Part shown: in pieces, positions 1-7,241 of the stretch
How the letters are laid out: the number at the start of each line of letters is the position of its first letter
How positions within the stretch are numbered: position 1 is the first letter of the stretch
Origin: Candidatus Bathyarchaeota archaeon
GTDB taxonomy: Archaea > Thermoproteota > Bathyarchaeia > 40CM-2-53-6 > FEN-987
NCBI GenBank assembly: GCA_003152955.1
Contig: PMBQ01000231.1
Span: forward strand, 1 to 12,371
DNA length: 12,371 nt
Reading direction: 5' to 3'
Notes under the pieces: generated by a model
Told to the model about the DNA's origin: nothing
Database searches by the model: none
Seen by the model: only the letters and a program-made list of their open reading frames with translations
Program-made: the position numbers and the translations under genes

Positions 1-997
1 ATTCATCAACTCAAACCGCACTGAGGAAATAGTCTTCACTCGCAACGCAACTGAATCAATCAACTTAGTCGCTTACACTTGGGGTCGAGCAAACCTTGGA
101 CCCGACGACAAGATAGTCCTAACGATCATGGAACATCACAGCAATATTGTTCCATGGCAAATGCTCGCACAAGAGAAAAAAACGAAAATCGAATTCGTCA
201 AGATTGACAAAGAAGGCTATCTTGCCCAAAAGGACATTCAGGAGATGATCGATGACAAAACGAAGCTCGTATGCGTGACTCATGCTTCCAATGTGCTCGG
301 TACGATCAACCCCGTAAATGAGATTGCGAAAGCCGCACACAGACATGGTGCTTTGGTACTTGTGGACGCCGCTCAATCTGTGCCGCATGTTCGCGTGAAT
401 GTCAGAGAGATGGATTGTGACTTCATGGCGTTCTCGGGTCATAAGATGCTAGGTCCAACAGGCATAGGAGTCCTCTATGGGAAGAGCGAGCACATGGAGA
501 ATATGCCGCCATTCCTTGGTGGGGGAGAAATGATCAGAGAAGTTCACACAACGGGCGCGTCATGGAAGGACCTCCCCTACAAATATGAGGCTGGAACGCC
601 GAATGTTGCAGGAGCCATAGGGCTCGGAACGGCAATTGATTACCTTCGCAAAATTGGCATGGAGAACATTCACGAATATGAGAAAGAGATCACGAGCTAC
701 GCACTGAGCAAAATGGACCAAGTCAAAGGGCTGGTTACATATGGACCTCGAGATGTGAGGCACAGGGTCGGAGTCCTAGCGTTCAATCTGGGAGATATCC
801 ATGCGCATGACCTCGCATCAATCATGGATGAAGAAGGCGTTGCCATCAGATCCGGACACCATTGTGCTCAACCTTTGATGGAATTCTTGGACATCCCAGC
901 CGCCTCCAGAGCCAGCTTCTACATTTATAACACGAAAGAGGAAGTTGACTCCTTCATTGCCGTCCTCGAGAAAGCTAGGAAGCTATTCAGTCCATGA
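1..997 (+). CDS. sufS: Cysteine desulfurase SufS, 5' end cut by window edge
   Basis: This pyridoxal-phosphate enzyme takes sulfur from cysteine as a persulfide and passes it to a scaffold for iron-sulfur cluster assembly in the cytoplasm. The frame is open from base 2 (331 residues), and the protein family continues upstream of the ATG at 128, so that ATG is internal: residues before it read VFTRNATESINLVAY, typical of group II desulfurases. About 80 N-terminal residues lie outside the window. The PLP lysine is in SGHKMLGPTGIG (AAG at 443-445). The catalytic cysteine is in RSGHHCAQP (TGT at 863-865). The HH-S-NIVPW motif near 131-160 also fits SufS rather than NifS/IscS. The stop overlaps the start of the scaffold gene (ATGA at 994-997), so the two are probably translated together. 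Other suf genes may lie upstream but are not visible. Confidence 0.95.
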   Translation, partial: FINSNRTEEIVFTRNATESINLVAYTWGRANLGPDDKIVLTIMEHHSNIVPWQMLAQEKKTKIEFVKIDKEGYLAQKDIQEMIDDKTKLVCVTHASNVLGTINPVNEIAKAAHRHGALVLVDAAQSVPHVRVNVREMDCDFMAFSGHKMLGPTGIGVLYGKSEHMENMPPFLGGGEMIREVHTTGASWKDLPYKYEAGTPNVAGAIGLGTAIDYLRKIGMENIHEYEKEITSYALSKMDQVKGLVTYGPRDVRHRVGVLAFNLGDIHAHDLASIMDEEGVAIRSGHHCAQPLMEFLDIPAASRASFYIYNTKEEVDSFIAVLEKARKLFSP

Positions 998-1401
998 GCT
1001 CTGATATTTACAAGGACATAATCCTCGATTATTATCGGAACCCGCGTAACTTTGGCGATCTTCCAAACCCGGATGTTCGCGCAAAGGATTCAAACCCCCT
1101 CTGCGGCGACATAATCGAGATGCAACTGAAAATCAACGATGGAAAAATTGAGGACGTACGTTCCAAAGGCAAGGGTTGCGCGATTAGCCAAGCGTCAGCT
1201 TCAATGTTGACTGAAACCGTCAAAGGCAAGACACTGGATGAGGTCAAGTCTATGAGCAAAACCGACGTCCTAAATCTCTTAGGCATCGATCCTGGACCAA
1301 CTCGAATAAAATGTGCTCTTCTTGGCCTCAAAGTGGTGAAACTAGGAGTATACGGATACCTAGGTCAAGCGATTAGTGAAGAAGTAAAACAACTCGTCTA
1401 A
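994..1401 (+). CDS. sufU: SufU/IscU-type iron-sulfur scaffold or sulfur-transfer protein
   Basis: The protein (135 residues) receives sulfur from the desulfurase and either builds Fe-S clusters or relays sulfur. The three conserved cysteines are C37 (NPLCGD, with D39), C62 (GCAISQAS) and C107 (RIKCALL). The GCAISQASASM stretch is SufU-like, and position 106 is lysine instead of the histidine found in IscU. However, only 45 residues separate C62 and C107. That is close to IscU spacing and lacks the extra segment of about 18-21 residues that marks Bacillus-type SufU. It is therefore a SufU-like sequence without the SufU insertion. The ATG overlaps the sufS stop, which fixes the start and shows an operon with sufS. 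Assignment to the family is secure. Scaffold versus sulfur relay cannot be decided from sequence. Confidence 0.93.
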   Translation: MSSDIYKDIILDYYRNPRNFGDLPNPDVRAKDSNPLCGDIIEMQLKINDGKIEDVRSKGKGCAISQASASMLTETVKGKTLDEVKSMSKTDVLNLLGIDPGPTRIKCALLGLKVVKLGVYGYLGQAISEEVKQLV

Positions 1402-1409
1402 ACCCAGAG

Positions 1410-1426
1410 TCAACCGCCGCGGTTGA
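1410..1426. promoter_or_regulatory. 17-bp perfect palindrome between sufU and sod
   Basis: TCAACCGC-C-GCGGTTGA is an inverted repeat of 8+1+8 bases, 8 bases after the sufU stop and about 25 bases before the TATA-like box of the superoxide dismutase gene. The single central base favours a DNA-binding site for a dimeric protein over an RNA hairpin, and no T-run follows. Its position upstream of the TATA box fits an operator or activator site for sod. That role is an inference. Confidence 0.4.
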
Positions 1427-1451
1427 AAGAGCCTTCGCAGTTGGATGAAAG

Positions 1452-1463
1452 GTTTATGTAATA
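1452..1463 (+). promoter_or_regulatory. TATA-like box of the sod gene (probably leaderless transcript)
   Basis: TTTATGTAATAA is centred about 27-28 bases before the ATG at 1484. Archaeal TATA boxes sit about 26 bases before the transcript start, so the mRNA would begin at or next to the start codon. No Shine-Dalgarno sequence precedes the ATG, which agrees with a leaderless message. It also suggests that sod has its own promoter separate from the sufS-sufU pair. Confidence 0.45.
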
Positions 1464-1483
1464 AGCGGCAAACGAGCTGACCC

Positions 1484-2089
1484 ATGTCAAACAAATACGT
1501 TCTTCCAGAGTTGCCTTACAAGTACAATGCACTCGAACCAGTGATCTCAGAAGAAATAATGCGACTCCACCACGACAAGCATCATGGCGCATATGTCAAC
1601 GGAGCTAACGCTGCTCTAGAGAAGCTTGAGAAAGGTAGAGCTGCCGGACTTCAAGGAGTAGATGTGAAAGCCATACTTAGGGACCTTGCTTTCAATGCCT
1701 CAGGCCATTCAATGCACGCCATGTTTTGGCTCAATATGAAGCCCAACAGCGGGGGCAAACCGGGCGGAAAACTCGCCGATCAAATCAACAAAGACTTTGG
1801 AACATTCGACGCCTTCAAAATGCAATTTAGCAACGCGGCTAAGACTGTGGAAGGCTCCGGATGGGGTCTCCTTGTATTCGATCCGCTATCCGACCAGCTT
1901 CTCACGCTGCAAGCAGAGAAGCACCAGAACCTCACTGCGCAGGGAACCATTCCCCTACTGGTCCTTGACGTGTGGGAACATGCGTACTATTTGCAGTATA
2001 AGAACGATCGAGGCGCCTACGTCGACAAATGGTGGGACGTAGTCAATTGGTCCGATGTGGAAAGCCGCTTCGACAAGGCAAAGCGCTAG
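1484..2089 (+). CDS. sod: Superoxide dismutase, Fe/Mn family
   Basis: The enzyme converts superoxide to oxygen and hydrogen peroxide and is cytoplasmic here (no signal peptide). At 201 residues it has the usual length. Metal ligands expected from the family are all present: H29 (LHHDKHHGAYV), H78 (GHSMHAMFW), D162 and H166 (LDVWEHAYYLQY). Gateway residues H33 and Y37 are also present. At the second-shell position that is Gln in bacterial Mn enzymes and Ala in E. coli Fe enzyme, the alignable residue appears to be H147 (EKHQNL). This is a variant I associate with archaeal enzymes of uncertain or mixed metal use, so Fe versus Mn is left open. The gene follows sufU by 82 bases with its own TATA-like box. 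An oxygen-defence gene next to Fe-S assembly genes suggests exposure to oxygen. Confidence 0.96.
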   Translation: MSNKYVLPELPYKYNALEPVISEEIMRLHHDKHHGAYVNGANAALEKLEKGRAAGLQGVDVKAILRDLAFNASGHSMHAMFWLNMKPNSGGKPGGKLADQINKDFGTFDAFKMQFSNAAKTVEGSGWGLLVFDPLSDQLLTLQAEKHQNLTAQGTIPLLVLDVWEHAYYLQYKNDRGAYVDKWWDVVNWSDVESRFDKAKR

Positions 2090-2161
2090 GGAAAGAGAAC
2101 TAGTGATTGTAGGGCTGAGCGACACACACGAAAGGGTCTGAGCCAAATCAGATCCCACTCC

Positions 2162-2182
2162 TCTTTCAAATTCATTGAAAGA
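2162..2182. repeat. Inverted repeat, 8-bp stem with 5-base loop, downstream of sod
   Basis: TCTTTCAA-ATTCA-TTGAAAGA forms a perfect stem 73 bases after the sod stop, in the 202-base gap before the zinc-motif gene. It is followed by AAAATAGG, not by T residues, so it does not look like a classical terminator. It may be an mRNA 3'-end structure or a protein site. A second, weaker pair (TAGTAG/CTACTA) lies just downstream at about 2196-2213. Confidence 0.35.
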
Positions 2183-2276
2183 AAATAGGCTAAATAGTAG
2201 ATTGGCCTACTAATAGTCTCGATGCTGATTTCAGGCATCACCTGATCTTCACGGCTTTTGAGCATCATAATTCAAT

Positions 2277-2281
2277 GGAGG
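2277..2281 (+). promoter_or_regulatory. Ribosome binding site deciding a TTG start
   Basis: GGAGG lies 10 bases before the TTG at 2292. An in-frame TAA at 2268-2270 excludes a longer protein, and no ATG lies in frame between that stop and the first zinc motif. This site therefore supports the TTG start of the six-motif zinc protein. Confidence 0.5.
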
Positions 2282-2291
2282 CATTTGTACT

Positions 2292-2594
2292 TTGAAATGT
2301 GTTACGTGTGACGGAGACGGCGAACTCGACTGTTCCAAGTGTAGCGGTACGGGACTGCTGCCAGCCAAGTGCGATGAATGCAAAGGTACAGGCAAACTAC
2401 CAGCGCCTTCTGGAACCGGATCAGTTGAATGCGACTTATGCAATGGTCGAGGCGTTGTCGAGAGCAAGTGCCAGCAATGTTTTGGTGGCGGCAAGCTAGT
2501 TTGCGAAGCTTGCGAGGGATCCGGTAATACCGAAGGCGATTTAGCTCCTCCAATCGACGACGAACCAATTCCAAGCAAAATCACAAAGAAGTAA
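2292..2594 (+). CDS. DnaJ-type zinc-finger protein with six CxxCxGxG motifs, no J domain
   Basis: This 100-residue cytoplasmic protein is almost entirely a DnaJ-like cysteine-rich domain. Its six CxxC pairs are C3/C6, C14/C17, C27/C30, C47/C50, C60/C63 and C71/C74, each followed by a glycine-rich xGxG. True DnaJ has four such motifs binding two zinc ions; six could bind three. There is no J domain (no HPD motif) and no DnaJ C-terminal substrate-binding domain. The tail from residue 80 is acidic and proline-rich and probably unstructured. Such small proteins are usually annotated as hypothetical or DnaJ-zinc-finger proteins. Thiol-disulfide, zinc-storage or chaperone-like roles are possible, but none is shown. 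Start is TTG with a GGAGG ribosome site. Its place between sod and an aldehyde dehydrogenase gives only a weak hint of a stress role. Confidence 0.85.
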   Translation: MKCVTCDGDGELDCSKCSGTGLLPAKCDECKGTGKLPAPSGTGSVECDLCNGRGVVESKCQQCFGGGKLVCEACEGSGNTEGDLAPPIDDEPIPSKITKK

Positions 2595-2693
2595 TCCCAA
2601 AATTACTCAGAAGAATCCTTCCGAACCTTGGCTCGGGTCGGCAACAATAAAACTGGGCCAGGTTCTCCGTAAATGTAAAGGAACACGGAACCC

Positions 2694-4247
2694 ATGACGG
2701 CGAGCTTAGCGGTGAGCCACGAGAAATATCAATTCCTGAAAGAACTGGGCATACAAGAGATCAATGCCGGTGCATGTGCCGGACCTGACGATTGGAACAA
2801 CATCAATGGCAAAGACATTCTCGACGTCATTACGCCGATAGATGGTTCTGTGATCGCGAAGATAGCTCTTGCATCCGAACAAGACTACGATAATGTGATT
2901 GGAGTTGCACAACGAAGCTTCCAAGACTGGCGACTGATCCCCGCGCCGAAACGAGGTCAAATTGTTCGCGAGATTGCCACGGAAATACGCAAACTGAGGG
3001 ACCCTCTCGCCAAGCTGATAACGTTAGAGATGGGAAAGATCATTGCGGAAGGAATAGGTGAGGTTCAGGAAGTCATTGATATCGCAGATTTTGCTGTCGG
3101 TCTATCACGACAACTTCATGGACTCACCATGCAATCAGAACGCCCCTATCATCGAATGTATGAGCAATGGCATCCTCTGGGCCTGATTGGAATAATCACC
3201 GCCTTCAACTTCCCAATGGCTGTGTGGTCGTGGAATTCCATGATCGCTGCCGTTTGCGGCGACACAATGATATGGAAACCATCTTCGAAGACGCCATTGA
3301 GTGCAATAGCACTTCAACACATCGTGAATCGGGTTATGAGCGCAAACAAGCTGACTGGTGTCTTTACTCTTGTTGTAGGCAAAGGATCAATCGTTGGAGA
3401 GCGACTAATCAATGACAGAAGAATCGCGCTCATTTCAGCAACCGGATCAACTGCAATGGGAAAACGTGTGGCCGACGCAGCCGCAAAGCGACTTGCGAGA
3501 ACCATTTTGGAACTTGGCGGCAACAATGCAATCATAGTGGCAGAAGATGCAAACCTCGATCTAGCAACAAGAGCGATACTATTTGCTGCGGTTGGAACAG
3601 CTGGCCAGCGCTGCACTACAACTAGAAGAATAATCGTTCAGAAGAAAATCGCGGATGAATTAACGACACGACTCGTAAAGGCCTACGCGCAGGTGCGGAT
3701 TAGTGATCCACTGGTTCCATCCACGGTTATGGGGCCGTTAGTCGATCAAGACGCAGTCGACACGATGATGAAAGCTCTTCGAGTGTTGCCAAACCAGGGC
3801 GGTAAGATCGTTGCGGGCGGCATGAAACTTGACAGACCTGGGTTCTATGTAGCGCCGACCATCGTGCGCGTTCCCGGCAACTCGCAGTTGGTCTGCGAAG
3901 AGACCTTCGCCCCAATCTTGTACATCATGCCTTATGATAGTCTGGATGATGCGATCAAACTGCAGAACGAAGTTCCGCAGGGGCTTTCCTCCGCAATTTT
4001 CACGGAATCTCTGAAGATAGCAGAGAAGTTCCTTTCTGTCGTTGGCAGCGACTGTGGCATAGCTAATGTAAACATTGGTACTTCAGGGGCTGAAATTGGC
4101 GGCGCTTTCGGAGGCGAGAAAGAAACCGGCGGCGGAAGAGAAGCGGGGTCAGACGCTTGGAAGCAATACATGCGGCGTCAAACAAATACTATCAACTGGA
4201 GCGAACAGCTTCCCTTAGCTCAGGGAATCAGGTTCGGAGAAGATTAG
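2694..4247 (+). CDS. ALDH7 (antiquitin-type) aldehyde dehydrogenase, probable aminoadipate-semialdehyde dehydrogenase
   Basis: This NAD(P)-dependent enzyme oxidises an aldehyde to an acid. The ALDH7 family acts mainly on alpha-aminoadipate semialdehyde in lysine breakdown, with some members acting on betaine or lipid aldehydes. The full-length protein (517 residues) has the oxyanion asparagine N172 (FNFP), cofactor lysine K195 (WKPS), general base E273 (LELGG) and catalytic cysteine C307 (GQRCTTTRR). The C-terminal block around residues 461-512 (TSGAEIGGAFGGEKETGGG, then SDAWKQYMRR and LPLAQGI) closely matches the antiquitin signature, including the stretch that lines the substrate pocket. 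The N-terminal extension SHEKYQFLKELGI is also typical of ALDH7. No lysine-pathway genes are nearby, so the substrate is inferred from family alone. No clear ribosome site precedes the ATG. Confidence 0.93.
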   Translation: MTASLAVSHEKYQFLKELGIQEINAGACAGPDDWNNINGKDILDVITPIDGSVIAKIALASEQDYDNVIGVAQRSFQDWRLIPAPKRGQIVREIATEIRKLRDPLAKLITLEMGKIIAEGIGEVQEVIDIADFAVGLSRQLHGLTMQSERPYHRMYEQWHPLGLIGIITAFNFPMAVWSWNSMIAAVCGDTMIWKPSSKTPLSAIALQHIVNRVMSANKLTGVFTLVVGKGSIVGERLINDRRIALISATGSTAMGKRVADAAAKRLARTILELGGNNAIIVAEDANLDLATRAILFAAVGTAGQRCTTTRRIIVQKKIADELTTRLVKAYAQVRISDPLVPSTVMGPLVDQDAVDTMMKALRVLPNQGGKIVAGGMKLDRPGFYVAPTIVRVPGNSQLVCEETFAPILYIMPYDSLDDAIKLQNEVPQGLSSAIFTESLKIAEKFLSVVGSDCGIANVNIGTSGAEIGGAFGGEKETGGGREAGSDAWKQYMRRQTNTINWSEQLPLAQGIRFGED

Positions 4248-4295
4248 AAAAGCGACAACTTCAAGACGGTTGACTTTACTCGCGTTGTTATGCAG

Positions 4296-4517
4296 TCAGT
4301 CCGCACAATTCTGCCCACCCAAATCAGGCACTTCAGGCGGGTAGTCTATCCACCGTGCGAATTCTCGGGTTATTCCGCGAACAGAATTCTCGTGGGCTGC
4401 CCTGAGTTTCCGAGTGTCAAGAGAATCATCTTCACCGACGATTCGTGAGTCAACTTCTTCAGTGGGTGTTAGTGCGGGAGCAGAGCGACGGGCAGCAGAC
4501 GCTAGGATAACTATCAA
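4296..4517 (-). CDS. Doubtful small protein directly after lpdA
   Basis: A 73-residue frame opens with TTG immediately after the lpdA stop (TAA then TTG, no gap) and runs into the convergent intergenic region. The product is charged, starts MIVILASAARRSAPA, and contains a possible amphipathic helix (residues 35-58) followed by a proline-rich tail. I recognise no family. Immediate succession to lpdA would allow translational coupling, but the start is weak, there is no ribosome site, and chance open frames of this length are common at this base composition. It may be noise. Otherwise the 270 bases between the convergent genes hold no RNA gene or strong terminator that I can see. Confidence 0.25.
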   Translation of the reverse strand: MIVILASAARRSAPALTPTEEVDSRIVGEDDSLDTRKLRAAHENSVRGITREFARWIDYPPEVPDLGGQNCAD

Positions 4518-5918
4518 TTACCGCTTTTGCACTATGTGAATCGCTTTTCCTTTGGCTGCCTCCGCGGCCTCCATGATGGCTTCGGGCAGTGTTGGGTGTG
4601 GATGGATGGTGAACCCAAGGTCTTCCAGCGTGGCACCCATCTCCACAGCCAAGGCGGCTTCGCCAATGAGGTCTGAGGCTTCGGAGCCAATTATGTGAAC
4701 GCCTAAGACTAAATCCGACTCTTTGTCGGCGACAACTTTCACGAACCCATCTGTCTCTCCAGCAATTAAAGCTCGTCCAAGGGCTGTGAATGGGAATTTT
4801 CCAACAATCGGTTCGTAACCTTTCTGTTTTGCCTGCGCTTCTGTGAGTCCTACTGATGCGATTTCTGGGTCTGTGAATATCGCCCAAGCTATTCCTCGGT
4901 AGTCGGCTTCGCTGTTCATGCCCGCAATTACTTCCGCGGCCACTATGCCATCTTTGGACGCTTTGTGAGCGAAGAGCGGGGGACCAATGATGTCACCGAC
5001 GGCGTAAATTCCAGGCACGTTGGTCCGCAGTTTCTTGTCCACCTGAATCCACCCATGCGAATCAGTTTTGACTCCCGCCTTATCCAAACCCATTCCGTCA
5101 CTGTTCGGTCTCCGTCCGACTGAAACCAGAACCTTGTCACAGGGAACTGCCGAGTCCTTGCCATCTTCGAAGGTTGCATAGACTTTCCCGTCACGATACT
5201 CTTTCGCCTTTGACTTTACATGATACTCTATGCCCAACTTCCGGAAAGCTCTCTCAACAATTCTGATTATCTCAGGATCAGAAACGACGCCCGGCAGAAG
5301 TTGGTCCAGTAATTCGATGACGGTGACTTTGCTCCCTAGTTGTGCAAACATGGTGGCCATTTCTAGGCCGGTTACCCCTGCCCCAACAACCACGAAGTTT
5401 CTAGGAACCTCTCGAAGCTCCAGCGTATCGGTTGAAGTAATCACGTTCGTGCCATCGAACTTGAAACCGGGTATTTCAACTGGTCGGGATCCCGTGGCAA
5501 TGACAGTGTTCTCGGTCTCGACCGTTTCTATCCCGGCTACCGTCTTCACTTCGATCCGTTGTGATCCAATGAACTTCGCTTCACCTTTGATTATCTTCAC
5601 CTTATTGCTAGTGCAAAGGTATTCGACTCCAGATACCAGCCGGTTTACGACGCTCGCCTTCCACGCTTGAACCTTGGCCAAGTCAATTTTGATATCAGAA
5701 ACTTCCACGCCAATCTCCTTGGCGGCTTCGAGCCGATTCTTCAATTTCGCCACGCGAATCAACGCCTTGGAAGGGATGCATCCTATGTTGAGACATACTC
5801 CTCCTAAGTCTCCTCTCTCGATGAGAATCGTCTCTTTTCCGAGTTGACCCAGCCTGATTGCAGCCACGTAGCCTCCTGGGCCGCTACCGATCACTGTTGC
5901 TTCTGTTTTCTGAATCAT
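4518..5918 (-). CDS. lpdA: Dihydrolipoamide dehydrogenase (E3)
   Basis: This FAD enzyme reoxidises protein-bound dihydrolipoamide with NAD+, serving 2-oxoacid dehydrogenase complexes or the glycine cleavage system. The protein (466 residues) has normal family length. Seen in order: FAD-binding GSGPGG (11-16), redox disulfide C42/C47 in GGVCLNIGCIPSK, NAD-binding GAGVTG, second FAD motif YAVGDI, and the catalytic HPHPT at 439-443 with H441 and E446. All active-site residues are intact. No E1 or E2 genes are in the window. The only visible lipoyl substrate protein is the H-like protein at 9793-10192, on the same strand. It lies 147 bases after the QmoC-like gene and has its own TATA-like box, so it may be transcribed alone or by read-through. 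A related flavin disulfide reductase role, such as disulfide reduction for the Hdr-like module, cannot be excluded. Confidence 0.95.
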   Translation of the reverse strand: MIQKTEATVIGSGPGGYVAAIRLGQLGKETILIERGDLGGVCLNIGCIPSKALIRVAKLKNRLEAAKEIGVEVSDIKIDLAKVQAWKASVVNRLVSGVEYLCTSNKVKIIKGEAKFIGSQRIEVKTVAGIETVETENTVIATGSRPVEIPGFKFDGTNVITSTDTLELREVPRNFVVVGAGVTGLEMATMFAQLGSKVTVIELLDQLLPGVVSDPEIIRIVERAFRKLGIEYHVKSKAKEYRDGKVYATFEDGKDSAVPCDKVLVSVGRRPNSDGMGLDKAGVKTDSHGWIQVDKKLRTNVPGIYAVGDIIGPPLFAHKASKDGIVAAEVIAGMNSEADYRGIAWAIFTDPEIASVGLTEAQAKQKGYEPIVGKFPFTALGRALIAGETDGFVKVVADKESDLVLGVHIIGSEASDLIGEAALAVEMGATLEDLGFTIHPHPTLPEAIMEAAEAAKGKAIHIVQKR

Positions 5919-5976
5919 CTAGTCAACATCCATTTCCATTCAGCCGTGAAGATGTTGCTGCGAAAGCTAGTCTCAC

Positions 5977-5990
5977 CATTAAAAGTATCA
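5977..5990 (-). promoter_or_regulatory. TATA-like box upstream of lpdA
   Basis: On the minus strand GATACTTTTAATGG contains CTTTTAAT, close to the archaeal TATA consensus. It is about 65 bases before the lpdA ATG (5916-5918), which would give a leader of roughly 35-40 bases. It lies in the 147-base gap after the QmoC-like gene, so lpdA may have its own promoter. Confidence 0.4.
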
Positions 5991-6065
5991 TCCGTTTGAC
6001 GATCGAGGAGCTGTGGCAACACGGGGCGGTGCAGGCTGGGAGCAGAGTACATACGAAGAAGGATG

Positions 6066-7160
6066 CTAGTCAGGCCATCCCCGGAGTTTTGCGATGTACA
6101 TTGCCATTGGTCGATAGATGGCGTGGGCGAATTTCGTGTAGGGGGCCAACCCGAGAAGTAGTGCCGTTGATACGAGATGAACTGAGTAGGATGAGTATGC
6201 AATAATGCTGATGTTGAGAAGGCGAGCTACTTCCGACAGCGTCCCAGTAATGGCCACCACGAACAGAAGCGACAGGAAAAGCCAATCTTGAAAGTACGTC
6301 TTCCCCACTGTGCTCTTCTGGAAAATCCTTCTGACTATGAGAATCGCCCCGCCGAAAAGCAACAAGGCTGCGCTCATGTTTCCTATAATCTTCACAGGAT
6401 GATCAAGCGGAAATGGAGTTCCACCATCGTTGAGGACATACACCAAGGTGGTGGTTATCGCAGCTCCTGCGAAGCCCACGATCAGCCACATGTGAGCTAT
6501 CCATTGCAGTCGACCGGTGTTGCAATTGCGAAGGGTTCTTTGAAACGTCACCTCGCGAACAACTATATTCTCCAGATTCTTCAGACGTTGACTAGTCGTC
6601 CATTGTGGCGGATCACCAGAACTGCGGCCTACCATTCTCCACATGTTCAGACCATTCATGCCAATTCCGAATGCAACCGCCAAGCCGAGAACGATGCCCG
6701 CGAAATCTACAAACGCGAAGGGAAGGAACGTTGCAAAGTTCACTGTTGTGGCAGCGCGACTAACTTGCGATGTTGAATACACCAGCGCCAATAGAACCGC
6801 GCCAAGAAATCCCGTGAATATCAGGACAAGTTTGGGGGATGTGGTTAGATTGCGAGTTGGCCCTGGAAGCCAGCTATACTTTGAGTAGGCGAGGCGCCTG
6901 AGAGCAGCCATGATTTCGCCTGGATCTGCTTCCCGCGGACATGCAGCCTTGCATGTCAAACATGCCGAGCACAACCATATGTCGGGGCTTCGTAGCGCTC
7001 TTTCGCCCAGGCCCAGTTGGACGAGCCGTATCGTTCTTCTCGGAAAGGCTTTGATCTGTGCGGTTAGGGGGCAGTTAGCTGTGCAAGAGCCGCACTGGTA
7101 ACATTTTCGGATAGACTCTCCGCCTAGAGCCTTGATCTCTTCAATGAAGCCTACGTCCAT
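6066..7160 (-). CDS. HdrC-HdrE fusion / QmoC-like membrane iron-sulfur protein
   Basis: This membrane subunit probably passes electrons between a soluble HdrA-type partner and a quinone-type pool. Residues 1-100 are an HdrC-like domain with two [4Fe-4S] sites: C20/C23/C26/C30 (CYQCGSCTANCP) and C64/C67/C70/C74 (CSACLTCKAACP). Residues 110-348 hold about six hydrophobic segments (near 110-130, 142-171, 218-243, 256-279, 292-315, 325-348). H223, H328 and H346, in or near these segments, are candidate haem b ligands. This order, ferredoxin part then cytochrome-b-like part, is that of QmoC from sulfate reducers, which corresponds to fused HdrC and HdrE. At 364 residues it is close to QmoC size. 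It follows hdrA by 81 bases on the same strand. It could instead be named a 4Fe-4S dicluster/nitrate reductase gamma-like protein. The electron acceptor is inferred. Confidence 0.85.
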   Translation of the reverse strand: MDVGFIEEIKALGGESIRKCYQCGSCTANCPLTAQIKAFPRRTIRLVQLGLGERALRSPDIWLCSACLTCKAACPREADPGEIMAALRRLAYSKYSWLPGPTRNLTTSPKLVLIFTGFLGAVLLALVYSTSQVSRAATTVNFATFLPFAFVDFAGIVLGLAVAFGIGMNGLNMWRMVGRSSGDPPQWTTSQRLKNLENIVVREVTFQRTLRNCNTGRLQWIAHMWLIVGFAGAAITTTLVYVLNDGGTPFPLDHPVKIIGNMSAALLLFGGAILIVRRIFQKSTVGKTYFQDWLFLSLLFVVAITGTLSEVARLLNISIIAYSSYSVHLVSTALLLGLAPYTKFAHAIYRPMAMYIAKLRGWPD

Positions 7161-7241
7161 CTCATCGCTTCTTATGACCGTTCAGACTTCATCTCCCTTG
7201 GTTGTCTCAGCGCCTTTAGGTAGCTTCCTCTTTTTCGCTGT

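Noticed and set aside
2162..2182. Hairpin as transcription terminator of sod
   Set aside because: It is followed by A-rich sequence, with no T-run on either side that would fit an archaeal or intrinsic terminator.
4359..4392. Direct repeat GAATTCTCG, two copies 25 bases apart
   Set aside because: Nine bases is short enough to occur by chance, and there is no further structure around it.
4459..4887. Minus-strand open frame of 142 residues
   Set aside because: It is out of frame over the 3' part of lpdA, whose catalytic HPHPT region is intact; a shadow.
6288..6776. Plus-strand open frame of 162 residues
   Set aside because: It lies opposite the membrane part of the QmoC-like gene, and its composition has no recognisable domain.
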